From Bradyrhizobium sp. WSM1743 (GTDB lineage: Bacteria > Pseudomonadota > Alphaproteobacteria > Rhizobiales > Xanthobacteraceae): a stretch of 64,000 nucleotides of DNA. How positions within the stretch are numbered: the first letter of the stretch is position 1; each line of letters starts with the position of its first letter. The stretch is taken from NCBI RefSeq assembly GCF_000473065.1, contig NZ_AXAZ01000002.1, forward strand, positions 186,001-250,000, written 5' to 3'. The notes beneath the pieces are model-generated. The model had not been told where the DNA came from, searched no databases, and worked only from the letters and a program-made list of their open reading frames with translations. The translations under genes and the position numbers were made by a program. Below, one piece after another: positions 53,848 through 63,038 of the stretch.

Positions 53848-54120
53848 CTATTTCGTGCCAGTACCGCGCAAGAGACGTCCCTGTTCTGTAACCCATTTGG
53901 CGCGCTTAAGATGGGTCAGGTATGCTTTGCGCGCGCGATCGGGTTCTTGCTCCGGATCGATGTGCAACACTATTCGCGCGACCTCCCGCCAGTCGGCGCC
54001 CTCGCTCTCGGCCTGCAATAGGCGTGTGTAGGTCACGACGTGTTGCTCGTCATAGGGAGTCAGAGCTGAGTCAGACGGCGCAACATCCGCGACGTCAGGA
54101 TCAAGTGGTGGTTTCGGCAT
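53848..54120 (-). CDS. QseM-like antiactivator (short DUF2285 protein)
   Basis: A 90-aa DUF2285 protein starting MPKPPLDPDVADVAPSDSAL and containing DWREVARIVLHIDP and AYLTHLKRAKWVTEQGRLLL-like C-terminal sequence. In ICEMlSym(R7A), QseM is a small DUF2285 protein that binds TraR and FseA and blocks both quorum sensing and excision; it is divergent from qseC. Here the gene is likewise divergent from an XRE regulator and lies upstream of the FseA-like pair. A longer upstream extension reaching into the divergent promoter is rejected. Confidence 0.82.
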   Translation of the reverse strand: MPKPPLDPDVADVAPSDSALTPYDEQHVVTYTRLLQAESEGADWREVARIVLHIDPEQEPDRARKAYLTHLKRAKWVTEQGRLLRGTGTK

Positions 54121-54293
54121 CGTTGCTACGGCTGCACAAGCAATCGAATTGAGAAATAGGCGGTCGCATCTTGCGACCTCGAATAGCTTGCAAGTGTAGC
54201 ATATGGCATGCCACCAGGAACTGGGCTGGAACTCATTTCTCGAAATTTCGGCAATCGAATCTCCGTTCGCGATCACAAGCGGGGCGCCATGTC

Positions 54294-54326
54294 CGCGTAT
54301 TATAACACGTAGCGTTAAAATACGCG
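54294..54326. promoter_or_regulatory. Operator between qseM- and qseC-like genes
   Basis: Perfect 8-bp arms CGCGTATT (54294-54301) and AATACGCG (54319-54326) enclose a second, imperfect dyad TAACACG...GCGTTA. The site is centred 36 bp before the XRE start codon and lies in the shared promoter region. Such nested dyads are expected for a small XRE repressor-activator that controls both divergent genes, as QseC does with its two operators. Confidence 0.7.
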
Positions 54327-54345
54327 ATTGCTTCCTATCCTGCGG

Positions 54346-54573
54346 ATGGACATTCGCAAGGTCTTTGGAGGGAATGCGCGCCGATTCCGGCTCGCCCTTG
54401 GTTTGAGCCAAGAGGCTGTCGCGGAACGCATGGGCGTCGACAGGGCCTTCATAAGCAGCATGGAAAGAGGGCTGCAAAACGCGACCCTGCTTACCATCTG
54501 GGAAACCGCCCAGGCCCTGGAAGTGCGGCCTGCGGATTTACTTGAGGAAAGAGCCGCTAGAATTCGATCCTGA
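54346..54573 (+). CDS. QseC-like XRE regulator
   Basis: A 75-aa Cro/C1-type helix-turn-helix protein starting MDIRKVFGGNARRFRLALGL, with SQEAVAERMGVDRAFISSME as helix-turn-helix (residues 20-42). It is the only plus-strand gene of the conjugation block. Divergent pairing with a short DUF2285 gene and the operator between them match QseC of ICEMlSym(R7A), which sets the bistable balance of QseM expression. A six-codon longer start (54328) is possible, but it falls on the right arm of the operator. Confidence 0.85.
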   Translation: MDIRKVFGGNARRFRLALGLSQEAVAERMGVDRAFISSMERGLQNATLLTIWETAQALEVRPADLLEERAARIRS

Positions 54574-54690
54574 TTTGCGCGACAGGGATACTGGCGAGCG
54601 TCGCCGTTGCCGTTCCGGCTTGCCGGATCGCCGCAGCGACCTCTTGGATCCCGCGGCATGCCTCCGAATTGCCAGCCGCCTCGATTGAGA

Positions 54691-54722
54691 AGCCCCGCCC
54701 GGCGGACCGGACGGGGCTTTTT
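54691..54722 (+). terminator. Rho-independent terminator
   Basis: AGCCCCGCCCGG and CCGGACGGGGCT form a GC-rich stem of about 12 base pairs around a short loop, followed by five T residues. It lies between the convergent XRE and DUF736 genes and can stop transcription of the XRE gene; the reverse strand has no T run. Confidence 0.85.
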
Positions 54723-54730
54723 GCGGAGCC

Positions 54731-55051
54731 TCAGTCGCCGCTCTTGCGCGGCCGCGACCAGATGAGGGTGTAACCGTCGCCTTCCTCGTCGTCGAACAGG
54801 TTCGCGTAGATCGGTGCGTTGAACGAGGGGTCGTCGAGCTTGAGCGAGAGGTAGTCGCGGCCCTCCTCGGAGCGCTTCGACCAGGCGGCCCCGATCTCCG
54901 CGCGCCCCACATAGATGCGGTGGCTGGGAGCGTTGTCATTGGAGCGGTTGGTCTCGGCGACGATACGGACACCCTTGGCTTGCAGGCTCAGGGTGACAAT
55001 CTCGCCCTGGAAATCATTGCCGACCTTCTTGAAGGAACCGATGTTAGCCAT
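54731..55051 (-). CDS. DUF736 protein
   Basis: A 106-aa protein starting MANIGSFKKVGNDFQGEIVT and ending with the DUF736 block PSFNAPIYANLFDDEEGDGY. An AGGAG ribosome-binding site precedes the ATG. DUF736 genes are frequent in rhizobial plasmids and ICEs and of unknown function, possibly single-stranded-DNA or restriction-related. A partial second copy on the plus strand lies 480 bp to the right. Confidence 0.92.
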   Translation of the reverse strand: MANIGSFKKVGNDFQGEIVTLSLQAKGVRIVAETNRSNDNAPSHRIYVGRAEIGAAWSKRSEEGRDYLSLKLDDPSFNAPIYANLFDDEEGDGYTLIWSRPRKSGD

Positions 55052-55598
55052 GTCACTTCTCCTGTTGTGTTTCGAGCCCGCGACCACCGCGGCCTCGATG
55101 GCGATCTAGGGCCGAAGACGATCGGCGACGCACCCGCTCGCGGGCCGGAGCGGAGCGGAGGACGCCGTTGTGGCGACTTTCTTGTCTCGCGAGGAATGGG
55201 CAAAGCCCAGGGGAAGAAAGTCGCATCAACGGCGTTGCGGCTCAGACGATCGAGGCGAAGCCGGTTTTCGGCCAGATCAAGCCATCAACGAGGCCACGTG
55301 CGTCCGCGTGCTGAACCGCAATCTCGGGAGAAGACGTGGCTTATCTCGGTTTTGATGAACAAGAGGTCGGAACGATTTAGCGCAGAAAGAGAAACAATCT
55401 GCCGCAAAGGGCGGTAACGTCTCCGAAGAAACGATCGTTCATGGCCGCTTCGCCGCGGGCCTAGTGGGCCGGCCGAAATGCGTTCGACTTGGTCTAGGCA
55501 CTCCGAGGAGGACTGCCTTTCCTCGCTCAGGTCCAGGCTATCCCTCGTTCGATGCGCCGATCTACGCGAACCTGCTCGACGATGAAGGCGGTGAACGA
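55052..55598. other. Intergenic region with a DUF736 remnant
   Basis: About 550 bp with no intact gene. The only recognisable content is the short DUF736-like piece at 55533-55622 on the plus strand, opposite in direction to the intact copy. The remainder looks like random sequence with high GC. Confidence 0.5.
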
Positions 55599-55622
55599 TC
55601 ATCCCTCGCGCGAGGCGGCTGA
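55533..55622 (+). pseudogene. Fragment of a second DUF736 gene
   Basis: The frame PGYPSFDAPIYANLLDDEGG is nearly identical to the C-terminal DUF736 block of the intact gene (PSFNAPIYANLFDDEEG). It is truncated on both sides and runs into unrelated codons, then a stop at 55620. It is in the opposite orientation to the intact copy, as expected of a remnant of an inverted duplication or of a second element. Confidence 0.7.
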
Positions 55623-56081
55623 AAGAATTGGTTGCGACGGATTCTCGACCGCCCTACCCAGTTCGAACGGGCGGGGCTCTACAAAAGCGGCCAAGCGGGT
55701 CCACGCTGTGCCGCCAACACAGATCGCGCCCAGGCAAGCGAAGATCTCACGCCAAGCCAGCGACGGCATCCCGATCTGGGACACGGCAAACGCTACATGA
55801 TAGCCGGCGACGGCAGCCGGAACAGCAAATGCAGTCGCGATGGCGATGCGCAAGGTCAAGGACCGGGTAATTGCAACGGCAACTTGGCCGAGGACGAGCG
55901 TCAACGCGCCGCCGGCCGTCGCGATAAGCAGCGCACCTATGAGGCCAGCGCCGCTCCGAAACGCGGTCATCCCGATACTCAGTGTGACGAAAAACGGCAG
56001 GGCATACACAGCAAGCGCAAAGATGGCCCAGCAGAACAAGCCAATTCCGAGTGTGTTGAGAACAAGCCCAAGGGCGAGCAT
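55599..56081 (-). CDS. Hypothetical membrane protein
   Basis: A 160-aa protein with four or five hydrophobic helices (LGLVLNTLGIGLFCWAIFAL, AGLIGALLIATAGGALTLVL, LRIAIATAFAVPAAVAGYHV) and a hydrophilic tail. I recognise no family motif. Its place between DUF736 and DUF2493 genes recurs in this class of elements as far as I recall. No function can be given. Confidence 0.7.
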   Translation of the reverse strand: MLALGLVLNTLGIGLFCWAIFALAVYALPFFVTLSIGMTAFRSGAGLIGALLIATAGGALTLVLGQVAVAITRSLTLRIAIATAFAVPAAVAGYHVAFAVSQIGMPSLAWREIFACLGAICVGGTAWTRLAAFVEPRPFELGRAVENPSQPILSAASREG

Positions 56082-56216
56082 GGTGGTGGCTCCATGTGCA
56101 TAGGTCTAGCGGTCGCGCCCTCCACCACCACCACGGCGCAACCTGGACATAGGGTCGAAACGAGGCGGAGTTGCGGCGCGTGCAACTCCGCTTCGATCGG
56201 CGAGGGCGAACGGCGC

Positions 56217-57140
56217 TCACGCGCCGCCGAACCTCCACACGGGGATGCCAAGGCGCTTTGCCTTGTCGGCGAGGTTGTCCTGAATTCCCGTACCTGGGAA
56301 GTGCATGACGCCGATCGGCAGGAGTTCGAGCATGGCATCGTTGCGCTTGAACGGTGCCGCCTTGGCATGTTTCGTCCAGTCGGGCTTGAATGCGATTTGA
56401 GGGACCTTGCGGGTCGTCGCCCATTTGGACGCGATCAGTTCGGCTCCTTTAGGGGAGCCGCCGTGGAGCAGCACCATGTCGGGATGCTTGGCGTGAACCT
56501 TATCGAGGCGATCCCAGATGAGGTGATGGTCGGTGAAGTCTAGCCCTCCGGTGAGCGCGATCTTCGGCCCAGAGGGCAGCATGACCTCGGTCTCGGCGCG
56601 GCGCTTGGCAGCGACAAAGTCGCGGGAGTCGATCATCGCTGCGGTCAGCGTGCGGTGGTTCAGCAGCGAGCCCGTTCGGGGACGCCAGAATGAGCCGGTG
56701 TGTGTCTCAAACCGCTCGATGGCCTGGTCGCGGAAGAGCTCCAGGCAGTTGCGGCGCTCGATCAACGTGATGCCTTCGGCCGTCAAGCGTTCGAGTTCGA
56801 CCGATCGGACTTCCGAGCCGTTCTGCTCGCGCTGACTTTTCTGCTGCGCCTGTTCGTTATCGTCGAGTTGGCGTTCGATGCGGTCGACGGCGCGGTGGAA
56901 CAGATTGACCGTCGACCAAAGCAGATCGCCTAGATCCGGCTCGAGCCGAGTGTCGCTCAATGTCGCAACCAGGGCATCGAAGATATCGGCGACGGCGCCT
57001 GCGATCATCTTGCCCTCGGGAAGAGGTCGCGGATCAGGCTGGTCGTCGAAGGGACGGTAGCCGAAGAGCTGTAGTTCGGTCAGGACGTGGTCAGTTGGAG
57101 AAGAGGCGTGCGGCGGTTCAATGTCGTCATGGTCGGTCAT
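56217..57140 (-). CDS. DUF2493 (YspA-type, SLOG-like) protein
   Basis: A 307-aa protein. The N-terminal half is helical and charged (HRAVDRIERQLDDNEQAQQK). The C-terminal half is the DUF2493 domain with KIALTGGLDFTDHHLIWDRL, then VLLHGGSPKGAELIASKW, which resembles SLOG/Rossmann nucleotide-binding folds found in proteins linked to phage and defence. A role in nucleotide sensing or processing is inference only. The gene is intact. Confidence 0.88.
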   Translation of the reverse strand: MTDHDDIEPPHASSPTDHVLTELQLFGYRPFDDQPDPRPLPEGKMIAGAVADIFDALVATLSDTRLEPDLGDLLWSTVNLFHRAVDRIERQLDDNEQAQQKSQREQNGSEVRSVELERLTAEGITLIERRNCLELFRDQAIERFETHTGSFWRPRTGSLLNHRTLTAAMIDSRDFVAAKRRAETEVMLPSGPKIALTGGLDFTDHHLIWDRLDKVHAKHPDMVLLHGGSPKGAELIASKWATTRKVPQIAFKPDWTKHAKAAPFKRNDAMLELLPIGVMHFPGTGIQDNLADKAKRLGIPVWRFGGA

Positions 57141-57470
57141 TGGAGGGATCCTTTGCCGGATCGGCCGCGCCCATCGCGGCCTTCGTGGCGATCACTCAGA
57201 CGGCGGACGGAACGGGCCAGAACCCGCAAGGGCCGAAGCGGCAGCGGAGGATGGCGGAGGCCGGCTATTTTGCTTCGCGATGCAAAGCGCGCCGGTTTGA
57301 TGGCTGTCGTGTCTTCTCATCGTCGGCGCGCGGCGGAAAATGGCCGGGCGTAGCCATTGCCGGCCCGGTCCGGTTGCCGTCCGATCGCCCTCTAGAAGGC
57401 CGAGGTCGCGGTCCTCTTCCGCCAATGGCCTCGTTATGACCGACATATCAACGTCGATCGAAACACTGGC
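57141..57470. other. Intergenic region upstream of the DUF2493 gene
   Basis: 330 bp with GC-rich sequence and no recognisable gene or strong dyad. It likely contains the promoter of the DUF2493-to-DUF736 unit. Confidence 0.5.
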
Positions 57471-58532
57471 CTATTCCGCAGCCACCCTCGACGAATGCAG
57501 GAAGCGGACAACGTCCTCTGGCACGAGTTGAAGCCGCAACGCTGCTCGGAGGGTCTCGATACCGAAGACGTGCAGGTCTTCGTTGAAATCGCCGAGCCGG
57601 GGGGACAATGCAATCGCTTCAATGCCGGCGTCTTCCGCGCGCTGGGTGAGAGTTACCTGCACGGCATCTCCGGCGGCATCGTCATCGCGGGCGATATAGA
57701 GTCGACGGAGGCCAGATGGTAGCATCATGGCCGAGAGGTGATTGGCCGAGAGCGCCGCCGCCATAGGCATGGTCGGCAGCACGTAACGCAATGAAAGCAT
57801 GGTCTCGATTCCCTCGCCGGCAGCGAGCACGTCGTCCACCACGCCGAAGCGAACGGCGTTGCCGAGGAGGTCGCCCATGGCCCGCCGTGGCGTGTCGATC
57901 GGAGCTTTGCCGAGACGAGTGCGATCAAAGCCGTTTGGATCGAGCCAGGTTCGGTGCACGCCGGTGATACGTCCCTCGAGGTTCGTGACGCGGGCGATCA
58001 TTGCCGGCCAGTTTTCGGTCGGCGAATGCTCGTCCGATCGGTAGTAACAACGTGGATGGAAGCGCAAGCTGCCGGCATGGTGGATGCGGGCTATTCCGCG
58101 GCGCTGCAAATACGTCTCGACCACCGTGCCTTCAATCGAACTGGAGATTGCAAAGAGCCGACGAGCGGTTTCCTGCGATCCGGCCGGTACAAGCGAACGA
58201 ACGGGTTTGGAGGCCAGCTGCGGCTCAGGACGAGGCAACTTTAGAAATCGCCTCGCCTCCTTGGTGACCTCGCTGAAGTCGCGCAAGCCCCGGCATTCGC
58301 GGATGATGTCGAGGAGGTCGCCGTGCTCGCCGGTCGCAGCATCAGTCCACTTGCCGGCGGGCCCCTTCGGCGATTCCTGGAGCCGCACAAACATCGAGCG
58401 GCCCGGCGTGTTGTGGACGTCGCCAACCACCCAGTACCGCCCCGCCCGCTTGCCATTGGAGAGATAGTATCGGCACACGGCCTCGGCCTCGCGCGCGAGG
58501 CGGCGTGCCAGTTCGGAAGCGTCGGAGATCAT
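57471..58532 (-). CDS. Toprim-domain protein (primase-like, DUF7146 type)
   Basis: A 353-aa protein with a zinc-free primase-like N-terminal part (residues 20-150, with WVVGDVHNTPGRSMFVRL and WTDAATGEHGDLLDIIRECR) and a C-terminal toprim domain: the catalytic Glu in AAGEGIETML (about 240) and the DxD in IARDDDAAGDAV (about 280). Such proteins prime DNA synthesis after plasmid or ICE transfer. The ATG overlaps the stop of the upstream helicase gene (ATGA). Confidence 0.9.
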   Translation of the reverse strand: MISDASELARRLAREAEAVCRYYLSNGKRAGRYWVVGDVHNTPGRSMFVRLQESPKGPAGKWTDAATGEHGDLLDIIRECRGLRDFSEVTKEARRFLKLPRPEPQLASKPVRSLVPAGSQETARRLFAISSSIEGTVVETYLQRRGIARIHHAGSLRFHPRCYYRSDEHSPTENWPAMIARVTNLEGRITGVHRTWLDPNGFDRTRLGKAPIDTPRRAMGDLLGNAVRFGVVDDVLAAGEGIETMLSLRYVLPTMPMAAALSANHLSAMMLPSGLRRLYIARDDDAAGDAVQVTLTQRAEDAGIEAIALSPRLGDFNEDLHVFGIETLRAALRLQLVPEDVVRFLHSSRVAAE

Positions 58533-61500
58533 CACGCGACCTCCCGCGCACCGACACACGCAACCGGATAGGTGTCGAGCACCTTTGTCAGGATCGCCAC
58601 GCCGCTTGCGTCCGTGGGTACGAACATCCGCAGCTTCCAGGAGATGATCTCTCCAAAGAGGCCGTAAGCACGGAGGCGATCGCGCATCGTATCGTTGAAT
58701 CCCGACAGCTCGATGCGATATGCGCCCATGACCCGGACGCGGCGAAGCTGGAGCCCCTCAGCGAGGTCGAGGACGGTGCGTCCCTCCATCACCGCGGCAA
58801 AGGCAGCGTCCGGTGACAACGTAGGCGCGTCCGCCGAGATGACGTTTGCGACCCACGCGGCAGATACCTTGCGGCCAATGATGCGTTCGCCCGCATCGGT
58901 TTGAAGCCGATAGACGCGGGTCGATTCGTTGGGCAGCCGCTTCCAGATCGGCAGCAGCAATCCCGCAACGACGTGGATCGTGCTTTCCGCGAATTCAGGC
59001 ACATCGGCAAGCTCCGCCAGCCAGATCGCAGCAAAACGGTCGCGATCCGCTTCAACCCAATGGCTCTCCGCCATCATGGCCAGGGGGACCCTGTGCTGTT
59101 CCATAGGCCGGATCAGGCAGACGCGGCGCTCGATCTCGCCGTCATCGAGCATGACACTCGCCCCCGGGACCTGCACGGCGGCTCGTCCCGACCGCTCATT
59201 AGTCAGCAGGACAGCACCACGATCGGAAAGAAGAGCAAGAGCGTCATCCAGTCTCAAAGGATGATTGCGCTGGCGCTGGGTGATTGTGAGCAGCCGGGTC
59301 TCGGCGCCAGTACCCGGATGGACATAGATCGTCCGCCGGTCGGTGACGACAAAGCTTTCGGCCCAGAGCGTTTCCAGCCCTACATCGTAGGTACCGGATG
59401 CAACCGCGCCCTCGATCCGAGCGGCCAAGAGCTGCTCGAAGGCGGTGAACAGGACGTTCTGCAGATCGATGGTGAGCGCCAACAACCTGTTCAGGAAGGT
59501 CGTGATCGGCGGCAGATTATCCCTGAGCCCATTGGCGTCCATCAGCTTCAGGCCGGTCGCATCCTCGAACCTGTCGAGCGAGCATCCCTCGACCTTGCCT
59601 TGCACCAGCAAGGTGTAAAGTTGACGCAACGCATCGCGCCCGTATTGGCTTTCGAGATTGTCCTCAGGCCGGAACAGGCCCTGCCCTCCGGTCTGGCGCT
59701 GGCCGCGCGTGATGGCCCCTAACGTATCGAGCCGGCGTGCGATGGTGCTGAGGAAGCGCTTTTCGGCCTTCACGTCGGTCGCGATGGGCCGAAACAGTGG
59801 CGGCTGCGCTTGATTGGTGCGGTTGGTCCGGCCGAGCCCCTGGATCGCGGCGTCGGCCTTCCAGCCGGGCTCGAGCAGGTAATGGACGCGCAGACGGCGA
59901 TTCCGGGCTGACAGTTCGGCGTGATAGCTCCTTCCCGTACCACCAGCATCGGAGAAGACGAGGATCCGCTTGACGTCGTCCATAAAGGCCGATGTCTCCG
60001 CGAGATTGGTCGAACCGGCTCGATTTTCGACCATCAGCCGGTCGCCTTTACGAATGATACGGCGCGAACGCCCAGTCACTTCGGCGACCAAGTCCGTGCC
60101 GAAGCGCTGCACGATTTGATCCAGCGCGCCCGGTACCGGCGGGAGCGACGCGAGCTTCTCGATGAGGCGGCCGCGTCGTGCGACGGCTTCCCGGCTCTCG
60201 ACCGGCTGACCATCGCGATAGACAGGCCGGGAGCAGAGGTTGCCCTCCGAATCGGTGAACGGTTCGTAGAGCTGGACCGGGAAGGAATGGGCGAGATAGT
60301 CGAGCACATACTCGCGCGGGGTGATGTCGACCTGAACGTCACCCCAGTCCTCGCTCGGGATCTCGGCGAGCCGGCGCTCCATCAGCGCTTCGCCCGTTGA
60401 GACAATTTGGATGACGGCAGCATGGCCGGCGTCGAGATCGCGGTCGATCGACCGGATCAGCGACGGCGTCTTCATCGAGGTGAGCAGATGGCCGAAAAAG
60501 CGCTGTTTGGCGCTCTCGAAGGCGGATCGGGCCGCGGATTTTGCCTGCCCGTTCAGCGTTCCGGTTTCGCCGGTGATGTTGGCGGCCCGCATCGCCGCAT
60601 CGAGGTTGTTGTGGATGATGCTGAACGCATCGGCATAGGCGTCGTAGATGCGAACTTGTTCTGGCGTCAGCTGGTGTTCAACGAGCTCGTACTCGACGCC
60701 CTCGTAGGAGAGCGAACGGGCGGCGTACAGACCGAGGGCCTTGAGATCGCGCGCCAGCACCTCCATCGCCGCGACTCCGCCCTCCTCGATCGCTTCGACG
60801 AACTCGGAACGTGTGGCGAACGGAAAGTCGGCGCCGCCCCACAACCCGAGGCGTTGAGCGTAAGCGAGGTTGTGGACTGTGGTGGCGCCCGTCGCCGACA
60901 CATAAACCACGCGAGCATTGGGCAAGGCGTGCTGGAGCCTCAGGCCTGCGCGCCCCTGCTGAGAGGCAGCCTGGTCGCCGCGCTCGCCTTTGACGCCGAC
61001 AGCATTCTGCATGGCGTGGCTCTCGTCGAAGACGATCACTCCTTCGAAGTCGGAGCCCAACCATTCAACGATCTGCCTGACACGCGAAAGCTTTTCGCCA
61101 CGCTCATCGGTGCGTAGCGTGGCATAGGTGGTGAAAAGGATGCCTTCCGAAAGCCGGATCGGCGTGCCCTGGCGAAACCGGGACAGAGGCGTCACAAGCA
61201 GCCTCTCCATGCCGAGCGCGGACCAGTCGCGCTGCGCATCTTCGATCAGCTTGTCGGACTTGCTGATCCAGACGGCACGGCGGCACCCCTTAAGCCAATT
61301 GTCGAGCAGGATGCCAGCGACCTGCCGCCCCTTACCCGCGCCGGTGCCATCGCCCAAGAACCAGCCGCGACGAAAGCGGACGGCGTTCTCCGCATCATCG
61401 CACGCGGCGGCCACAACATCGAAGGTCGCATCGACCGTCCAGGAGCCCGCGAGAAAATCAGAATGCGCTTCGCCGGCATAGATGATGCTCTCGAGCTGCG

Positions 61501-62854
61501 CGTCCGACAGAATTCCATCTGCCACCAAACCAGAAGGCAGGTGCGGCCGATAGGACGGTTTAGGCGGCGCAACGGAGGCCATCGCCGCGGACTGCACGAG
61601 CTTAGTCGGATGTGCGCACGATCCGAGAATACGAATCGACTGCAATCCGTACTCTTCATAGAGTGCATCGGTGAGTCGGGCGCCTTCCGGTGGCGACCAT
61701 TCGACCTTCTCGAACGCAAGTTCGACGACTTCAGGCGCTGGGCTTATCGAACAGGACGATGAGTGCGGTCCGACGGCACTGGTCGGTCGCGACTTCGCCG
61801 GCCGCCCGATAGCGGCGATCTCCAATGGCGTGGCGACGGGCAGCCTTGGCGGTACACGCTGACCCACCCAGTCAAGCAAGGTAGCGACATCACCCGCCAT
61901 GCTTGGCGAGGGGGGAAAAGCGGTCGGATCGGCAGCAGGCAGCTTGTCGATTACAAGCAGCCTCGTATCCGTCTGAGTGCCATGCTTGGCGTAGACGGCG
62001 CCATCGATCGCCGAAGAAAACACCACGCGCCCGCGTTCCTGGAGCCGCACAAAGGCTTCTCGACATGCAAGGTTATCCGGCGCGAGGCTTGCGCCAGCGA
62101 TGGCGACGAGGCGTCCGCCGTCGCGAAGACGCGCGAGCGCCGAAGCGATGTGGCGGATAGCCGCATCCGCCATCCGTCGATCGACATTCGCCACCGCGGA
62201 GAACGGCGGGTTCATCAGAACGACGCTCGGCGCGACACTCACGTCGAGGTGGTCATCGATCTGAGCAGCATCGAACCGCGAGACGTTAACGCCCGCGAAA
62301 AGATGCTCGAGCAACCCCGCCCTGGTCTCGGCCAACTCGTTCAACACCAAGGCGCCGCCGGCGAGCTCGGCAAAGATGGCGAGCAAACCGGTCCCGGCGG
62401 AGGGCTCCAGAACGCGATCGGCGAATGTAATGCCGGCTGCGGTGCATGCAACCAGCCCAAGCGGGATCGGCGTCGAGAATTGCTGAAGCGCCTGACTGTC
62501 CTCGGAACGCCGCGTGTGGGTCGGCAGACGGTTCGCGACTTTCGCCAGCATCGGCAGCATGGCAGCCGTCGAGCCAGCCGTGGCCCGTATGGCCGGTCCG
62601 AACTTCCGAAGAAACAGAACGGTTGCCGCCTCGCAGACGTCATAGGCCGTCTTCCAGTTCCAGGCGCCGGCTGCGTCGGAGGCGCCAAAGGCACCCTCCA
62701 TGGCGCTACGCAGAACAGCGGCATCGATGCGCCGGCCGCGTTCGAGCTCGGTCAGGAGCTGTCGCGCGGCCCTAACAGCGGCGGAGGTGAGACTTGCAGC
62801 GGCACGCATCGAGAGCGGCGCGGCGGCAGCGCCGCCCGCGAGGGATTCGGTCAT
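58532..62854 (-). CDS. Strawberry-notch-family methylase-helicase fusion
   Basis: A giant protein of 1440 aa. The N-terminal third is an adenine-type N6 methyltransferase domain (VLEPSAGTGLLAIFAEL near residue 150 for SAM binding, catalytic VVLMNPPFS near 214). The C-terminal two thirds are a superfamily 2 helicase of the strawberry-notch group, with Walker A GDGTGAGKGRQ near 501, FDESHAM near 608, VYVSATGATTVHN near 650, and a C-terminal helicase domain with GLGRTNRTNQ near 1015. The fusion is typical of rhizobial ICEs and plasmids. It may protect transferring DNA against restriction or restart replication. The start at 62854 (MTESLAGGAAAAPLS) is preferred over an upstream ATG. Confidence 0.9.
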   Translation of the reverse strand: MTESLAGGAAAAPLSMRAAASLTSAAVRAARQLLTELERGRRIDAAVLRSAMEGAFGASDAAGAWNWKTAYDVCEAATVLFLRKFGPAIRATAGSTAAMLPMLAKVANRLPTHTRRSEDSQALQQFSTPIPLGLVACTAAGITFADRVLEPSAGTGLLAIFAELAGGALVLNELAETRAGLLEHLFAGVNVSRFDAAQIDDHLDVSVAPSVVLMNPPFSAVANVDRRMADAAIRHIASALARLRDGGRLVAIAGASLAPDNLACREAFVRLQERGRVVFSSAIDGAVYAKHGTQTDTRLLVIDKLPAADPTAFPPSPSMAGDVATLLDWVGQRVPPRLPVATPLEIAAIGRPAKSRPTSAVGPHSSSCSISPAPEVVELAFEKVEWSPPEGARLTDALYEEYGLQSIRILGSCAHPTKLVQSAAMASVAPPKPSYRPHLPSGLVADGILSDAQLESIIYAGEAHSDFLAGSWTVDATFDVVAAACDDAENAVRFRRGWFLGDGTGAGKGRQVAGILLDNWLKGCRRAVWISKSDKLIEDAQRDWSALGMERLLVTPLSRFRQGTPIRLSEGILFTTYATLRTDERGEKLSRVRQIVEWLGSDFEGVIVFDESHAMQNAVGVKGERGDQAASQQGRAGLRLQHALPNARVVYVSATGATTVHNLAYAQRLGLWGGADFPFATRSEFVEAIEEGGVAAMEVLARDLKALGLYAARSLSYEGVEYELVEHQLTPEQVRIYDAYADAFSIIHNNLDAAMRAANITGETGTLNGQAKSAARSAFESAKQRFFGHLLTSMKTPSLIRSIDRDLDAGHAAVIQIVSTGEALMERRLAEIPSEDWGDVQVDITPREYVLDYLAHSFPVQLYEPFTDSEGNLCSRPVYRDGQPVESREAVARRGRLIEKLASLPPVPGALDQIVQRFGTDLVAEVTGRSRRIIRKGDRLMVENRAGSTNLAETSAFMDDVKRILVFSDAGGTGRSYHAELSARNRRLRVHYLLEPGWKADAAIQGLGRTNRTNQAQPPLFRPIATDVKAEKRFLSTIARRLDTLGAITRGQRQTGGQGLFRPEDNLESQYGRDALRQLYTLLVQGKVEGCSLDRFEDATGLKLMDANGLRDNLPPITTFLNRLLALTIDLQNVLFTAFEQLLAARIEGAVASGTYDVGLETLWAESFVVTDRRTIYVHPGTGAETRLLTITQRQRNHPLRLDDALALLSDRGAVLLTNERSGRAAVQVPGASVMLDDGEIERRVCLIRPMEQHRVPLAMMAESHWVEADRDRFAAIWLAELADVPEFAESTIHVVAGLLLPIWKRLPNESTRVYRLQTDAGERIIGRKVSAAWVANVISADAPTLSPDAAFAAVMEGRTVLDLAEGLQLRRVRVMGAYRIELSGFNDTMRDRLRAYGLFGEIISWKLRMFVPTDASGVAILTKVLDTYPVACVGAREVA

Positions 62855-63038
62855 GGCAGGATGTCTCAGGAGAGCAGGAATGGGTCGAACCATCAGGCGC
62901 TCTCCTCTGATCCCGACGGCTCAAACCCTTCCCGGCCTGGCTCTTCCTCTCAAGCCCGCCCATAAAAATGGGGACCAGCGCTGCGCACCGGTCCCCAAAC
63001 AACCACGGGACGGCCGAAGCCATCCATCTCTATGGACG

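Noticed and set aside
61763..62965. Plus-strand 400-codon frame opposite the methylase-helicase gene
   Set aside because: Antisense of a well-supported gene; Arg/Gly-rich translation with no domain.
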